Shown here: positions 11,258-23,782 of the stretch, one piece after another
Layout of the letters: each line of letters opens with the position of its first letter
How positions within the stretch are numbered: the first letter of the stretch is position 1
Assembly: GCF_901000735.1 (NCBI RefSeq)
Contig: NC_081542.1
Location: 15,601,577-15,665,576 of the forward strand
DNA length: 64,000 nt
Source: Corylus avellana
Lineage: Eukaryota > Streptophyta > Magnoliopsida > Fagales > Betulaceae
Direction: 5' to 3'
Program-made: the position numbers and the translations under genes
The notes under the pieces: generated by a model
What the model was told of the DNA's origin: nothing
Databases searched by the model: none
Seen by the model: the letters and a program-made list of their open reading frames with translations, nothing else

Positions 11258-13635
11258 CATGACATCAATCAAATCAAAATTTTTCACCTTTTGACGTGAA
11301 CACTCAATACTTTGAGGTAAGAGGTCCAGTTACTCAGTGAAAAGCTTATCAATAATCGTTTATATATATATATATATATATATATGCCAAAATGTCCATC
11401 TAATAAATCATCCAGTTTCATTCAAAATACAAAAACATACATATCAGACCTCATGTCATACCTCACAAATTATGTATTAATGTACTCGTGTGATCAGATC
11501 AAATATGTGATTTTTTAACTGTCCTAAGCAAGTAATCAAACTAACAAATTCCCTCATCAAATCATGTGTTCAAAATTTTAAGCTCACTGAGGAATTCAAG
11601 CCACAATTCTTTTAGATTAGCTTAAAATTTTTGGGTAAATATGAACATGCATAATTTTATTTATTTTTTTAAATTTTTTTACAAACAACAACAATAAACA
11701 TAAAATAAACTGGGATAATTTTTTTTTTCTTTTCATAAATAGTAAAAATAAAAATAAAATAAAACTAGGACAATGTGTGTGTAAAGTGTCTCTCATACCC
11801 CCAAACTTAAATTACACATTGTCCCCAATGTATCTATAACATGGAAAGAATTTACCCGGGATATGGATGAAATTGTCTAGGATAGCATAGCACACCCCCA
11901 AACTTAAACTGAAGCACACTTGTCCCTGCAAAATAAAACACTAAAACAAATAAAAGGGAAACAAAAACAAAAACAAACACAACAAAATAAAATAAAAATA
12001 AAACAAACAAACAAAAATAAAAAGGATATGTTGTGGGGTGCCTCCCATGAGCACTAAGTTTAACGTCTTCAGCCAGACTGTGGCACTTTAAACTTGAAAC
12101 ACCAGTCTTTTCTTCTCTTACACCAAAGGGAATGAATTCTTCCTATTGCAAGATGCTTCCGAATGTCTATAGATCGGGAAGGACCACTTTGAGTTTTCTC
12201 AAACAGTTTCTCATCCGATAGTGAATCATGAACTGGAACAAAGTAGGAAGAAAACTCAGAGAGCTTCTCTATCTTGATGTCCTCAATTTGCTCATGTGGT
12301 AACTCTAACAGACTTCTCTCTTGGCCTCTTGGTGTTTCAGGAATAAGAGTTAATGGTAAAAAAAATCTTAGAGCTTTCTTCTCTTTCCTAATGTGGCTCC
12401 TGTGGAACTTTGGTTTGCTCCCCATTCCCCTCTTCCACTTGATTTTCAACCACCTCTTCTCTCCTCAATGGGACAACTTACTCATGATAGTAGGTGCACT
12501 CTTCCTCCATGTAATACTCATTAGGATTGGCCACCGACTCACATTGACACTCTTCTTCTTCTTCTTTAAATGTATCTGATTTTTGCTTGAAGTGGGCCTC
12601 CATCCATTCAAATGATTGCTCTCTTTCCTCCGTGCGGTTAAGATGAGCCGCCGCATATTTTGTAAAGTCAACATACTATTTTTCTAAAGCAGCAACTGCT
12701 TCTTCTAAGTCAAACCTTTTTGGAGGAGGTGGTTCTTGTTGATATTGTTGATGTGGAGAAGAATTCAAATGATCATATATGGGAGATGGCTCATCTTCTT
12801 GGTATTGTGGAAGCCAATAGGTGGAAGATGGCTCCTCTTGATATGCTTCTTCTTCTTTGAGACTATGGCTTTTTGGTTTGAAGTAGGTCTTCATCTCCTC
12901 AGATACTTGTTGTGTAGTCTTAATCAATGTATTTATCATATCTATAAGAGAAGGTGGTTCAGCCTAACATTGCTATTGTGGAGCTGATTGAGAGGACTGT
13001 GCATAATCATAGAATTGCTGATATGAGTAATGTTACAGTCCATGAGATTGTTAAGCATGAATTCCGGGAGCTTAAGCTTGCCATGAGAGATTGAACTGCT
13101 GGCTCCATGACGGGTAACAAGAATCAAAATAGCGGTCATTCCCCGGTCTAGAGAATGATGTGTTCATGTACCCATAAGATTGGTTAGAAGTTTGTCTCAT
13201 TGTAGGACATTCTCAAACATGGTGATAAGGGTCGTGGCAACATGAACATGGCCTACGGGGTGTTGGAATGCCGCCCCACATGTGTGACAAAAAAAAAAAA
13301 AAAGTTAAAATTAAAAGGAAAATAAAAACTTACTAATATGTAGACTCGAATGACCCTGCATGAAACAAAAGAAAAAAAAAATCAGATCTATAATTAGTAT
13401 AGTAACTGTGCTGCTATCTGGATGTGCGATCGATCGCCCTGGTTGGGCGCTCGAGCACACCTCCAGAGGCAAAATAGGAACTGCGGAAAAAATAGAAAAA
13501 CAGAAAAATTTAAAACAAAAATAAATTAATGGAAAAACCAAAATTAAAATTTGAAAATTAAAATAACACAACTAAAGGAAATTAATTTTAAACAAAATTC
13601 GCCGCAATCCCCGGCAACGGCGCCAAAAACTTGTT
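11258..13635 (-). mobile_element. inverted copy of the non-autonomous Athila/Tat-like element (internal region)
   Basis: The whole segment is the reverse complement of about 14756-17249, at high identity with small indels. At its right end it retains a well-preserved primer-binding region on the minus strand (TTGGCGCCGTTGCCGGGGA, 13611-13629), where the plus-strand copy has AGCGCTGTTGCCGGAGA. Its own 5' LTR would lie in the gap at 13636. Its 3' part is cut off at 11258. The A+T dinucleotide run at 11359-11386 is far shorter than in the other arm. Confidence 0.8.
12069..13250 (-). pseudogene. gag-like frame in the inverted arm
   Basis: This is the minus-strand counterpart of the frame at 15133-16353. 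It ends in the same block (RRKDWCFKFKVPQSG at 12069) and shares the internal TAG after ALEK, the TAA after YYHE and the TGA in the zinc-knuckle-like motif. It encodes the same Glu/Gln/Pro-rich middle part (QQEPPPPKR). Shared stops mean the frame was already broken before the copies separated. Confidence 0.65.
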
Positions 13636-13735
13636 NNNNNNNNNNNNNNNNNNNNNNNNNNNNNNNNNNNNNNNNNNNNNNNNNNNNNNNNNNNNNNNNN
13701 NNNNNNNNNNNNNNNNNNNNNNNNNNNNNNNNNNN
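13636..13735. other. assembly gap, 100 N
   Basis: Exactly 100 N between the primer-binding end of the inverted arm and the middle of a plus-strand LTR. The missing part should include the 5' portion of that LTR and any 5' LTR of the inverted copy. Confidence 0.95.
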
Positions 13736-14755
13736 ACATCAAGAGTGCGGCCAGATTGCTAGTATTTCCATATTAGGGTTTTTCAACTCTCACTTGTAAT
13801 AGGAGTAAAACCCTACAAATTTTCTAAGTTTACTACTGTAACAAGGACTTCTAAAGTCCTATAAATAGAACTCTAAACCTTGAGAATAGGGGAAAGCTGG
13901 GAAAATATACTTTCCAAGGAGAAGAATTAGAGCTCTTCAAGTTCAAGTTTCGGGTTTATTCTTTTCATTTCTTTCTTTTTATTTTATGAAGATATTTAAC
14001 ATCAAACTTATGTGTAACTAATTTACTTAGTAGGGCTAGATTGAAGCTCTAATTATGTTTAGTTAATATTCAATATTGGCGCCTTTGTGATGATCATGTT
14101 GTGGTATTTAACTTGATTAATTCTTGCTTTCATGAATTCCTTATATGTATGTGCCTGATCAACATATGTATGTGATATGGACTAGTTAGTTAAATCAATT
14201 TGGATGACCGAGTCCTGGGTTTAACAAAAGTAACAAAAGAAATCCACACTGAGTTCTTGGGTTAATCAACATGGAGAATCGGGAGTAGACACCTATGCCC
14301 TAGGCCTCATGTGTTTGTCGATTTTCACAGTTTTATGCTTTCTTAAAGAACAACTTAGTAGACACCCATACTAAATCCTTTAAGAAAGAAAAGAATTAGA
14401 ATAGACACCCATGCCTAATTCGTTGCTTAGGAAAATCAATAGCTTAAGGAGTAGACACCCATGCCCTTAGGTTGACAAACATTAGATATTCATAACATGA
14501 TCAAAGCATTGACATATTGATATATTATCTAAATATAACTAGTGGTGGATATCAAAGCCCTACCTTTTTATTATCATCAAATCAAAATTCAATCTTTGTT
14601 TTGTTTTACTTTTGGAATTAAGTTTAAGCAAAATTAGCAATCCTCGTGGAAATGACCCCGTACTTACACCCTATACTAATATGTTAACCTCGTGCACTTG
14701 TGGGTAAAACATACAATTATTTGCCTATTAATTTAGGTAGATATTTGTAACAACA
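13736..14755 (+). mobile_element. 5' LTR (3' three quarters) of Athila/Tat-like element
   Basis: Matches 18260-19278 of the 3' LTR at roughly 95% by eye. It contains a TATA box (CCTATAAATAGAAC at about 13858-13871) and four spaced copies of a TAGACACCCATGCC-like motif between 14286 and 14475. It ends TTGTAACAACA just before the primer-binding site. The first 330 bp, including the palindromic U3 modules seen in the 3' LTR, is lost in the gap. Confidence 0.85.
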
Positions 14756-14782
14756 AGTTTTTAGCGCTGTTGCCGGAGATTG
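14756..14782 (+). promoter_or_regulatory. degenerate primer-binding site
   Basis: The sequence TTTTTAGCGCTGTTGCCGGA follows the LTR. The inverted copy has the normal form TTGGCGCCGTTGCCGGGG, typical of Athila/Tat elements primed by tRNA-Asp. The changes here are G-to-A and C-to-T transitions. Confidence 0.65.
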
Positions 14783-15132
14783 CGGCGAATTTTGTTTAAA
14801 ATTAATTTCCTTTAGTTGTGTGTGTTATTTTAATTTCAATTTTCAATTTTGGTTTTTCCATTAATTTATTTTTGTTTTAAATTTTTCTGTTTTTCTATTT
14901 TTTCTGTAGTTCCTGTTTTGCCTCTGGAGGTGCGCTCGAGCGCCCAACCAGGGCAATCGATCGCACATCCAGAGAGCAGAACAGTTACTACACTAATTAT
15001 AGATTTGATTTTTTTCTTTCTTTTGTTTCATGCAGGGTCATTCGAGTTTGCATATTAGTAAGTTTTTATTTTTAATTTTGTTTTTATTTTCCTTTTAATT
15101 TTAACTTATTTTTGTTATTTTATTTTTGTTGT

Positions 15133-16353
15133 CACACATGTGGGGCGGCACCAACACCCCGTAGACCATGTTCATGTTGCCACGACCCTTATCACCATGT
15201 TTGAAAATGTCTTACAATGGGACAAACTTCTAACCAATCTTATGGGTACATGAATACATCATTCTCTAGACCGGGGAACGACTGCTATTTTGATTCATGT
15301 TACCCGTCATGGAGCAAACAGTTCAATCTCACATGGCCAGCTCAAGCTCCCAGAATTCATGCTTAACAATCTCATGGACTGCAACATCACTTATATCAAC
15401 AATTCTATGATCATGCATAGTCCTCTCAATCCACTCCACAATAGCAATGTCATGCTGAACCACCTTCTCTTATAGATATGATAAATACATTGATTAAGAC
15501 TACACAACAAGCATCTGAGGAGATGAAGACCTACTTCAAACCAAAAGGCCATAGTCTCAAAGAAGAAAAAGCATATCAAGAGGAGCCATCTTCTACCTAT
15601 TGGCTTCCACAATACCAAGAAGAGGAGCCATCTCCCATATATGATCATTTGAATTCTTCTCCACATCAACAATATCAACAAGAATCACCTCCTCCAAAAA
15701 GGTCTGCCTTAGAAGAAGCAGTTGCTGCTTTAGAAAAATAGTATGCTGACTTTACAAAATATGCGACGGCTCATCTTAACCGCACAGAGGAAAGAGAGCA
15801 ATCTTTTGAATGGATGGAGGCCCACTTCAAGCAAAAATTAGATACATTTAAAGAAGAAGAAGAAGAAGAAGAGTGTCAAAGTGAGTCGGTGGCCAATCCT
15901 AATGAGTATTACATGGAGGAAGAGTGCACCTACTATCATGAGTAAGTTGTCCCATTGAGGAAAGAAGAGGTGGTTGAAAATCAAGTGGAAGAGGGGAATG
16001 GGGAGCAAACCAAAGTTCCACAGGAGCCACATCAGGAAAGAGAAGAAAGCATTAAATTTTTTTTACCATTAGCTCTTATTCCTGAAACACCAAGAGGCCA
16101 AGAGAGAAGTCTGTTAGAACTACCACATAAGCAAATTGAGGACATCAAGATAGAGAAGCTCTCTGAGTTTTCTTCCTACTTTGTTCTAGTTCATGATTCC
16201 CTATTGGATGAGAAACTGTTTAAGAAAACTCAAAGTGGTCATTCCCGATCTATAGACATTCAGAAGCATCTTGTAATAGGAAGAATTCATTCCCTTTGGT
16301 GCAAGAGAAGAAAAGACTGGTGCTTCAAGTTTAAAGTGCCACAGTCTGGCTGA
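15133..16353 (+). pseudogene. gag-like protein of the non-autonomous LTR element (broken)
   Basis: One continuous frame can be followed for 1.2 kb with six in-frame stops: TGA 15202, TAA 15364, TAG 15418, TAG 15442, TAG 15739 and TAA 15943. It begins with a CCHC zinc-knuckle-like motif (CSCCHDPYHH, then Cys at 15208), broken by the first stop. An aromatic/Asn-rich stretch follows (NQSYGYMNTSF, CYPSWSKQFNL). Next comes an acidic, Gln/Pro-rich section (PPSLIDMINTLIKTTQQ, EEEEEEECQSES). The C-terminal block ends HSLWCKRRKDWCFKFKVPQS. No protease, RT or integrase is present, so the element depended on another for mobility. Every stop is one C-to-T step from CGA, CAA or CAG. Confidence 0.65.
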
Positions 16354-17925
<1,572 letters not shown>

Positions 17926-19278
17926 TGTTAAGTGCTAAAATATTCATATTTTTAGCCCTTAACTTACATATTTTTAATCATTTGGTTTTAGTTAATTCAT
18001 GCCTTTTTAGTTTCTTTTTGTGTTTTCCTTGTTTTTGTAGGCTTTTGGAGAAAAATGAAGTAAATCTAGAAAATTTGGGCTCAAAGAGAGAAAATGGGAA
18101 AAGTTGGAGCCCCTGACAGTGCGATTGATCACAGGTTCCCTGCGATCGAGCGCACTACCAAAGAAGACAAAGCATGAAGCGGCCATGTGCGATCAAGCGC
18201 ACATGGGTTGTGATCGAGCGCACATGGGTTGCAATCGATCGCACCTGTGCACAGGTAACACATCTAGAGTGCGGCCAGATTGCTAGTATTTCCATATTAG
18301 GGTTTTCCAACTCCCACTTGTAATAAGAGTAAAACCTATGAATTTCCTAGGTTTACTAGTGTAACAAGGACTTCTAAAGCCCTATAAATAAAACTCTAAA
18401 CCTTGAGAATAGGGGGAAGCTGGGAAAATATACTTTCCAAGGAGAAGAATTAGAGCTCTTCAAGTTCAAGTTTCGGGTTTATTTTTCTCATTTCTTTCTT
18501 TTTAATTTATGAAGATATTTAACATCAAACTTATGTGTAACTAATTTACTTAGTAGGGTTAGATTGAAGACCTAATTATGTTTAGTTAATATTCAATATT
18601 GGCGCCTTTGTGATGATCATGTTATGGTATTTAACTTGATTAATTTCTGCTTTCATGAATTCCTCATATGTGTGTGCCTGATCAACATATGCATGTAGCA
18701 TGAACTAGTTAGTTAAATCAATTTGGATGACCGAGTCCTGGGTTTAACAAAAGTAACAAAAGAAATTCACACCAGGTTTTTGGGTTAATCAACATGGGAA
18801 ACCGGGAGTAGACACCCATGCCCTAGGCCTCATGTGTTTGTGTCAATTTTCACAGTTTTATGCTTTCTTAAAGAACAACTTAGTAGACACCCATACTAAA
18901 TCCTTTAAGAAAGAAAAGAATTAGAGTAGACACAATCCTAATTCGTTGCTTAGGAAAATCAATAACTTAAGGAGTAGACACCTATGCCCTTAGGTTGACA
19001 AACATTAGATATTTATAACATGATCAAAGCATTGACATATTTATATATTATCTAAATATAACTAGTGGTGGATATCAAAGCCCTACCTTTTTATTATCAT
19101 CAAATTAAAATTCAATATTTGTTTTATTTTACTTTTGGAATTAATTTTAAGCAAAATTAGCAATCCTCGTGGGAATGACCCCGTATTTGCACCTTATACT
19201 ACTATGTTGACCTCGTGCACTTGCGAGTAAAACATACAATTATTTGCCTATTAATTTAGGTAAATATTTGTAACAACA
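17926..19278 (+). mobile_element. 3' LTR of the Athila/Tat-like element
   Basis: Begins TGTTAAGTGC right after a G-rich polypurine tract and ends TTGTAACAACA; about 1353 bp. U3 holds five near-palindromic GTGCGATCGAGCGCAC-type modules between 18119 and 18244. The TATA box (CTATAAATAAAAC) is at about 18382, some 140 bp downstream of them. The element inserted into a copia LTR: the base after 19278 continues the sequence found at 3594 of that LTR. The right-hand TSD would be ACTCC, but the left partner is not in the window. Confidence 0.85.
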
Positions 19279-19519
19279 ACTCCTACTTGTGATATTGTTA
19301 TTAAATACAAACAGATCTACCAAATCTCTTGTGGATAATTCTCTTTTGTAATTAGTCTCCCTTTGTATTAACCCTCTTAGTTTATTATCTTATCACATCA
19401 AGATTAGTCTGTTAGCTTGATGTGATTAATTACAATTGTAACTTTTCTCTATTTAAGCTGAATGAAAAAGCAGTAGAGATTATTCCACCCAAAAGCAAGT
19501 TTTTCCTGGCTTTCTTTCA
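19279..19519 (+). mobile_element. copia LTR, 3' half, split by the Athila/Tat-like element
   Basis: Matches 3595-3841 of the copia LTR and ends at the same base (TTTCTTTCA). The 5' half is not contiguous on the other side of the inserted element; it may be in a gap. Confidence 0.8.
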
Positions 19520-19743
19520 TATGGAACATGGCAAGATGCCATTCTGTAAGTTTTAGTAGTCTCCCCTTGTAATCACAAATAGTGTCACTATATCACGTAG
19601 TCATGAAAGTTGGCAAATGTTTCTCTCTGGCTTACATCAACTCTTATCTCTCCCTTGTGGGTCGATGCGAATTTCATCGATTGTCTCAAATTGGGTCGAC
19701 CTGTTTGACCCGAGCTCTATGATAAGGGTTTTTTTTTTTGTTG

Positions 19744-20082
19744 AGAAAAATCCACTTTACCTTCCTGAAGTTTCAGGGGTTTTTCAATTTGAACCCCAAG
19801 TTTATAAATTGGCAATGTACCCCTCTAATGTTTCAAAAATTTTCAATTTAAACCTTCCGTTACTAATTTCCGTCAAATTAGACGGAAATCTCTAAAATTA
19901 CGTAATTACCCTCAGTTTTTTTTTTTTTTTTAAAAAAAATTTGTCCAATTTAACGGAAATTAGTGACGGAAGGTTTAAATTGAAAATTTTTGAAACATTG
20001 GTGGGGTACATTGCCAATTTTTAAAGTTTGCGGTTCAAATTGAAAAACCCCTGAAACTTCAGAGGGGTAAAGTAGATTTTCC
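19744..20082. mobile_element. MITE with long terminal inverted repeats
   Basis: The left end (AAAATCCACTTTACCTTCCT...) is the reverse complement of the right end for about 150 bp, with a T/A-rich centre. TSDs were obscured by flanking T runs. The GGAAAATCCACTTTACC type of end is common among plant Mutator-like MITEs, but the class is an inference. Confidence 0.7.
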
Positions 20083-20237
20083 TTTTTTTTTTTTTTTCTT
20101 TAAAGAGTAAGAATCTCCATTTAAAAAAAAAAAAAAAAAAAATTTGAACGGAGTATTCACATTCAGCTCAACAAACATTTAGCTAAAAAAACACATTTTT
20201 TCTATTTAATTATCCACTTTTGCAAAGCATCTACATC

Positions 20238-20764
20238 TGATGCAGCGTGACTTAGTAAGCTGCAGCGAAGAACAACAATAAAGTAGCGGATAACTAATTC
20301 CAGATCTTGAGTCTATCAATGATTTGAGAATTCTTTTCAAAATATAGGCTATCTATGATTTTAAGGAAAAATATGAAGAAAATTTACCTATGAGTAATTT
20401 TTATTCAACAAATTCAATAAACAACATAAACTGATAAACTAGAGGCTATAAGCATGTATTTATAGCCCTAAGACTCATAAACTTAATAAAATGTGACATA
20501 AATATCCCCAAAACCTTAAACCCAATAAAATAATGAAATAAAGACTCCTAAAACGCTAATCCTATTAAAACAATGAAATAAAGTCGGTTTAACCTAATTA
20601 AAACGCGAAAACATAGCATAAGGACCTGTGTGCGATTGATCGCAAGCACAAGGGCGATCGATCGCACAACCAGAGGCCTAGTGCGCATAAGTGTCCCCAC
20701 GTGTGCTTGATCGCAGGCACACGGGAGCTCGATCGCACTTCCAGGGGCTCTGCGATCTGCATCA
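20238..20764 (-). mobile_element. solo LTR of a short gypsy-type element
   Basis: Flanked by a perfect 5-bp duplication ACATC (20233-20237 and 20765-20769), starting TGATGCAGCG and ending CTGCATCA; 527 bp. It is homologous in its downstream half to the paired LTRs at 36070 and 38079. Orientation is minus: read that way, TATAAATACATGCTTATAG (near 20450) follows a U3 with near-palindromes at 20630-20643, 20653-20668, 20703-20715 and 20724-20738 (GCGATCGATCGC type). Confidence 0.9.
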
Positions 20765-20882
20765 ACATCCGACTTAGTATTTTAGCTATATTCACTTTCA
20801 TTTTTTCATTTAAAATATTCGTTATTTATATACTTTTCCTATTCTCAAAGAGGAGAGAGAACAATAATGTTTATTATTATTA

Positions 20883-21917
20883 GGGTATTAGGGTTAATAA
20901 CCTTTTTGGTATTTGGGTTTTAATATTTTTATTTTTTTCTTTAAGTTTTAGAACATGATAAATCTAAAAAAGACCGAATCACCACATCCGTTAATTTCTG
21001 TCAATCCCCACTAACGGAAGTCCACTTCATCGCTATATATATCATGACAAATGTCATAAAAATTCAAAATAAATAATAATAATAATAATTAAAAAAAAAA
21101 AAAACGAAACCTAAAAAAAAAAATTAAAAAATTAAAAAGTTACCAGCGAGAATATCACTCCCGTTGCTGAGAAAGTAGAGTGAGAGGTCGTTTTAGACCC
21201 CCATTTTTTTTTTTTTTTTTTTTTAGATGCTAATTTATATAAGACACTGAGAGATCACTGTTTTGATATCATTCTTCCTCTGTGATTTTTGGTGCAGTTT
21301 TGGATGGGTTTTCCTCGTATTGCGGTCGAGCAATAGGAGCTGAAGATCACTGTTTGACATGGAGTTTTCTTTGTGATTTTGGGAAATAAAGTTGCTGAAA
21401 CACTGATTTCCAGATGGGTCATGCTTAGATTTTGATATTAATCACATATAGGAGTATTGGAGTTGCAGAGCTATTGTGGGTTATTTGAGAAACTGGAATT
21501 GGAAATGGAGGATTAGGCAGTTGTTGGTGATATATCTCTCCTGAATATATTCAGGGAAGAAGATGAGGGAGATTTTCGGAGTTGTTGCGAGGATGAGGAA
21601 GTGTGGAAGGAGACTGAAGAATCCGTGAAGGAAGATTCAACAGACGATCTTGATGAATTTTCAGTGACTTTTTAATTTTTTAATTTTTTTTAATTATTAT
21701 TATTATAATTATTTTTAATTTTATGATAAGTACTGTTGCGATATAAATGGCGATGACGTGGACTTCCGTTAGTGGGGATTGACGAAAATTAACGGAGGTG
21801 GTGATTCGGTCAATCTTTTCCAAAATATGAGGTATCAGCTAGATTAGTCATGTTTTAAAACCTAAGGAAAAAAAAATAAAAACATTAAAACTCAGGTATC
21901 AAAAAGGTTATTAACCC
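20883..21917. mobile_element. Mutator-like non-autonomous element with about 165-bp TIRs
   Basis: Terminal inverted repeats begin GGGTTAATAACCTTTTTG and end CAAAAAGGTTATTAACCC, with homology for about 165 bp each. The 9-bp TTATTATTA at 20874-20882 and at 21918-21926 is a candidate TSD, but both sites are in a TTA run. The middle, 21240-21660, is less AT-rich and may be captured host sequence. No transposase frame is present. Confidence 0.75.
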
Positions 21918-22178
21918 TTATTATTATGCTAAGGATTTTTTGAACTATAATGCTCAACAAGCTTAGCAAAATTTGTTGAGCATTGTAGTAGCTCAACAAA
22001 TCTTTATGCATTTTGTTAAATCCGGTGTACATGTGAAGTCCTTTTAAGAAATTTTTGCTACTGGCCATGAACTAGCCAAATAAAATTTTGGCTACTTTGT
22101 TGAAAATAATTTTCTGACTACTTTGTTGAGGCGGATGTGAGTGCTCTTAAGCCTATTTGGTGTTACTTATTAACAAGA

Positions 22179-22359
22179 GGAATGCTACACTTACTCCCAT
22201 TTCTTTACACAATTTTTCCACACTCATAGGTGACTTTTCATATTATCATTGGATAAAAATCCAATAAAGTTCCATCTCATATCTAAAAATGGTTTTAAAA
22301 GCTGTTTATGAGTGTGAAAAAATGGTGTAAAGAAGTAGAAATAAGTGTATAATTATTCC
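22179..22359. mobile_element. small MITE
   Basis: About 180 bp whose ends are inverted copies of each other: GGAATGCTACACTTACTCCC at the left, and AGAAATAAGTGTATAATTATTCC (in part) at the right. No clear TSD. Confidence 0.65.
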
Positions 22360-23146
22360 ATTAATAATACTCACTTGGGTGGTTGTTTTATCTCTAAAAT
22401 CAAATCTTTATAAACTTTCTGTCTCTCAACCTGAGAGATCTTCTTCATTGAAATTGAAAGATCCCCATAACATCCCAACTTTAATAAGTTTAACCTAACT
22501 CAATGGATCACATTAAATTAATATGCTTAAATTATTTCATTAAATGTGTTACGTTAATATAATTTGTATGGCATTTTAGTCCATAATTAGCCACATAGCT
22601 ACATAGTTTTCATAAAAACTTTGCCATATACATTTTTAATTTCGTTGGGTAATTAATATTCTAGCATTTACATACCCTCATCAAACTACCTTTCTATTGT
22701 CAATGTTACTATAAAATTACACCTAATATGAAATGTAACTTCTACTTTAGTAGCTTCTACTCTTTAGCTGTTAATTAATTAAAAACATGCCTATTACTTG
22801 TAACTTTATAGTGACATCATTTTGGAGTTTTAAAAACAAAATGTTGCTTCCAAAAATAAAAATAGAGAGAGGAGCTGGAATTAGGGAGATCCAATCCTCC
22901 TTTTTCTGTCCTTGCTTTAATCAATAGGGTATGTTGGGTTGCAGAGAAAAACTCAAGAACCAAAACCAAAAAAATACAGTATTGCAAACCCAATATCCCC
23001 AAATAATTACCACATGGTAAACAATCAGTCCACAGAGCTAAAAGCCTAATGCAAAAATTGGACTACTTAACCCCAAGGAAGGATTAGACATAAGATTTAA
23101 AATAAAAAAAACCACACTTATTTCTATTTAATTACCAACGTTTTCA

Positions 23147-23400
23147 GAGCACTTACATCCGACTCAATATTTTAGCTATTCACTTTCACTTTCTCATTTA
23201 AAATATTTGTTCTTTATCTACTTTTCCTATTTCCAAATAAGAAAAAGAACAAGATCTTTTTAAAAATTATTATTATTAATATAGTTAAGGATTTGTTGAG
23301 GTACAATGGTTAGCAAATTTGCTGAGCAGTACTCTATAGCAGCTCATTTTAGGGTAATAGATAGTTAAGGATTTAAAATATGTTCATATATTTGCTGAGC
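23147..23400. mobile_element. MITE relic related to 20226-22149
   Basis: Starts GAGCACTTACATCCGACTCA and follows the same order of sequence as the relic at 20226 without its two insertions. The right end is not recognisable. Confidence 0.55.
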
Positions 23401-23782
23401 AGTACTATAGCAGCAAATTTGTTAATTTGTTAATATGTTATGAGAGGTAGTTCTTTTTTTTTTTGGTTTGACAAAGTGTCATGACGGGACATAAATGTGA
23501 AGCAGTGTTTTGTGTTCTATGTTATTGTTTGTTAATGTTTTAGTTTTGCAAAGACAATAAGGCATAAAACAGAAATTTTAACAAACAAAACCATGATTAA
23601 TTAATAATTAACCAATGTTTAGGCAATGTATTGTAAATTACATGGTCCTACTAAAATTTTGTTCTGCATTTTTGTTGTTGTGTTTTCTATAAATAACAAA
23701 TAACAAATAAAGAAACAAATAAGAATTTGTTGAAGCTGCTAAAGATAGTCAAGTGCTGCAAACAAATTGGAGGTTTAATTTC

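Larger units (their letters stand above)
20226..22149. mobile_element. Harbinger-type MITE relic holding two nested insertions
   Basis: The outer repeat matches 23147-23400 and ends GGCGGATGTGAGTGCTC before TTA. The same terminal GAGTGCTC motif and TTA occur in the MITE at 24215-24629. It is interrupted by a solo LTR (20238-20764) and by a Mutator-like element (20883-21917). Confidence 0.55.
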
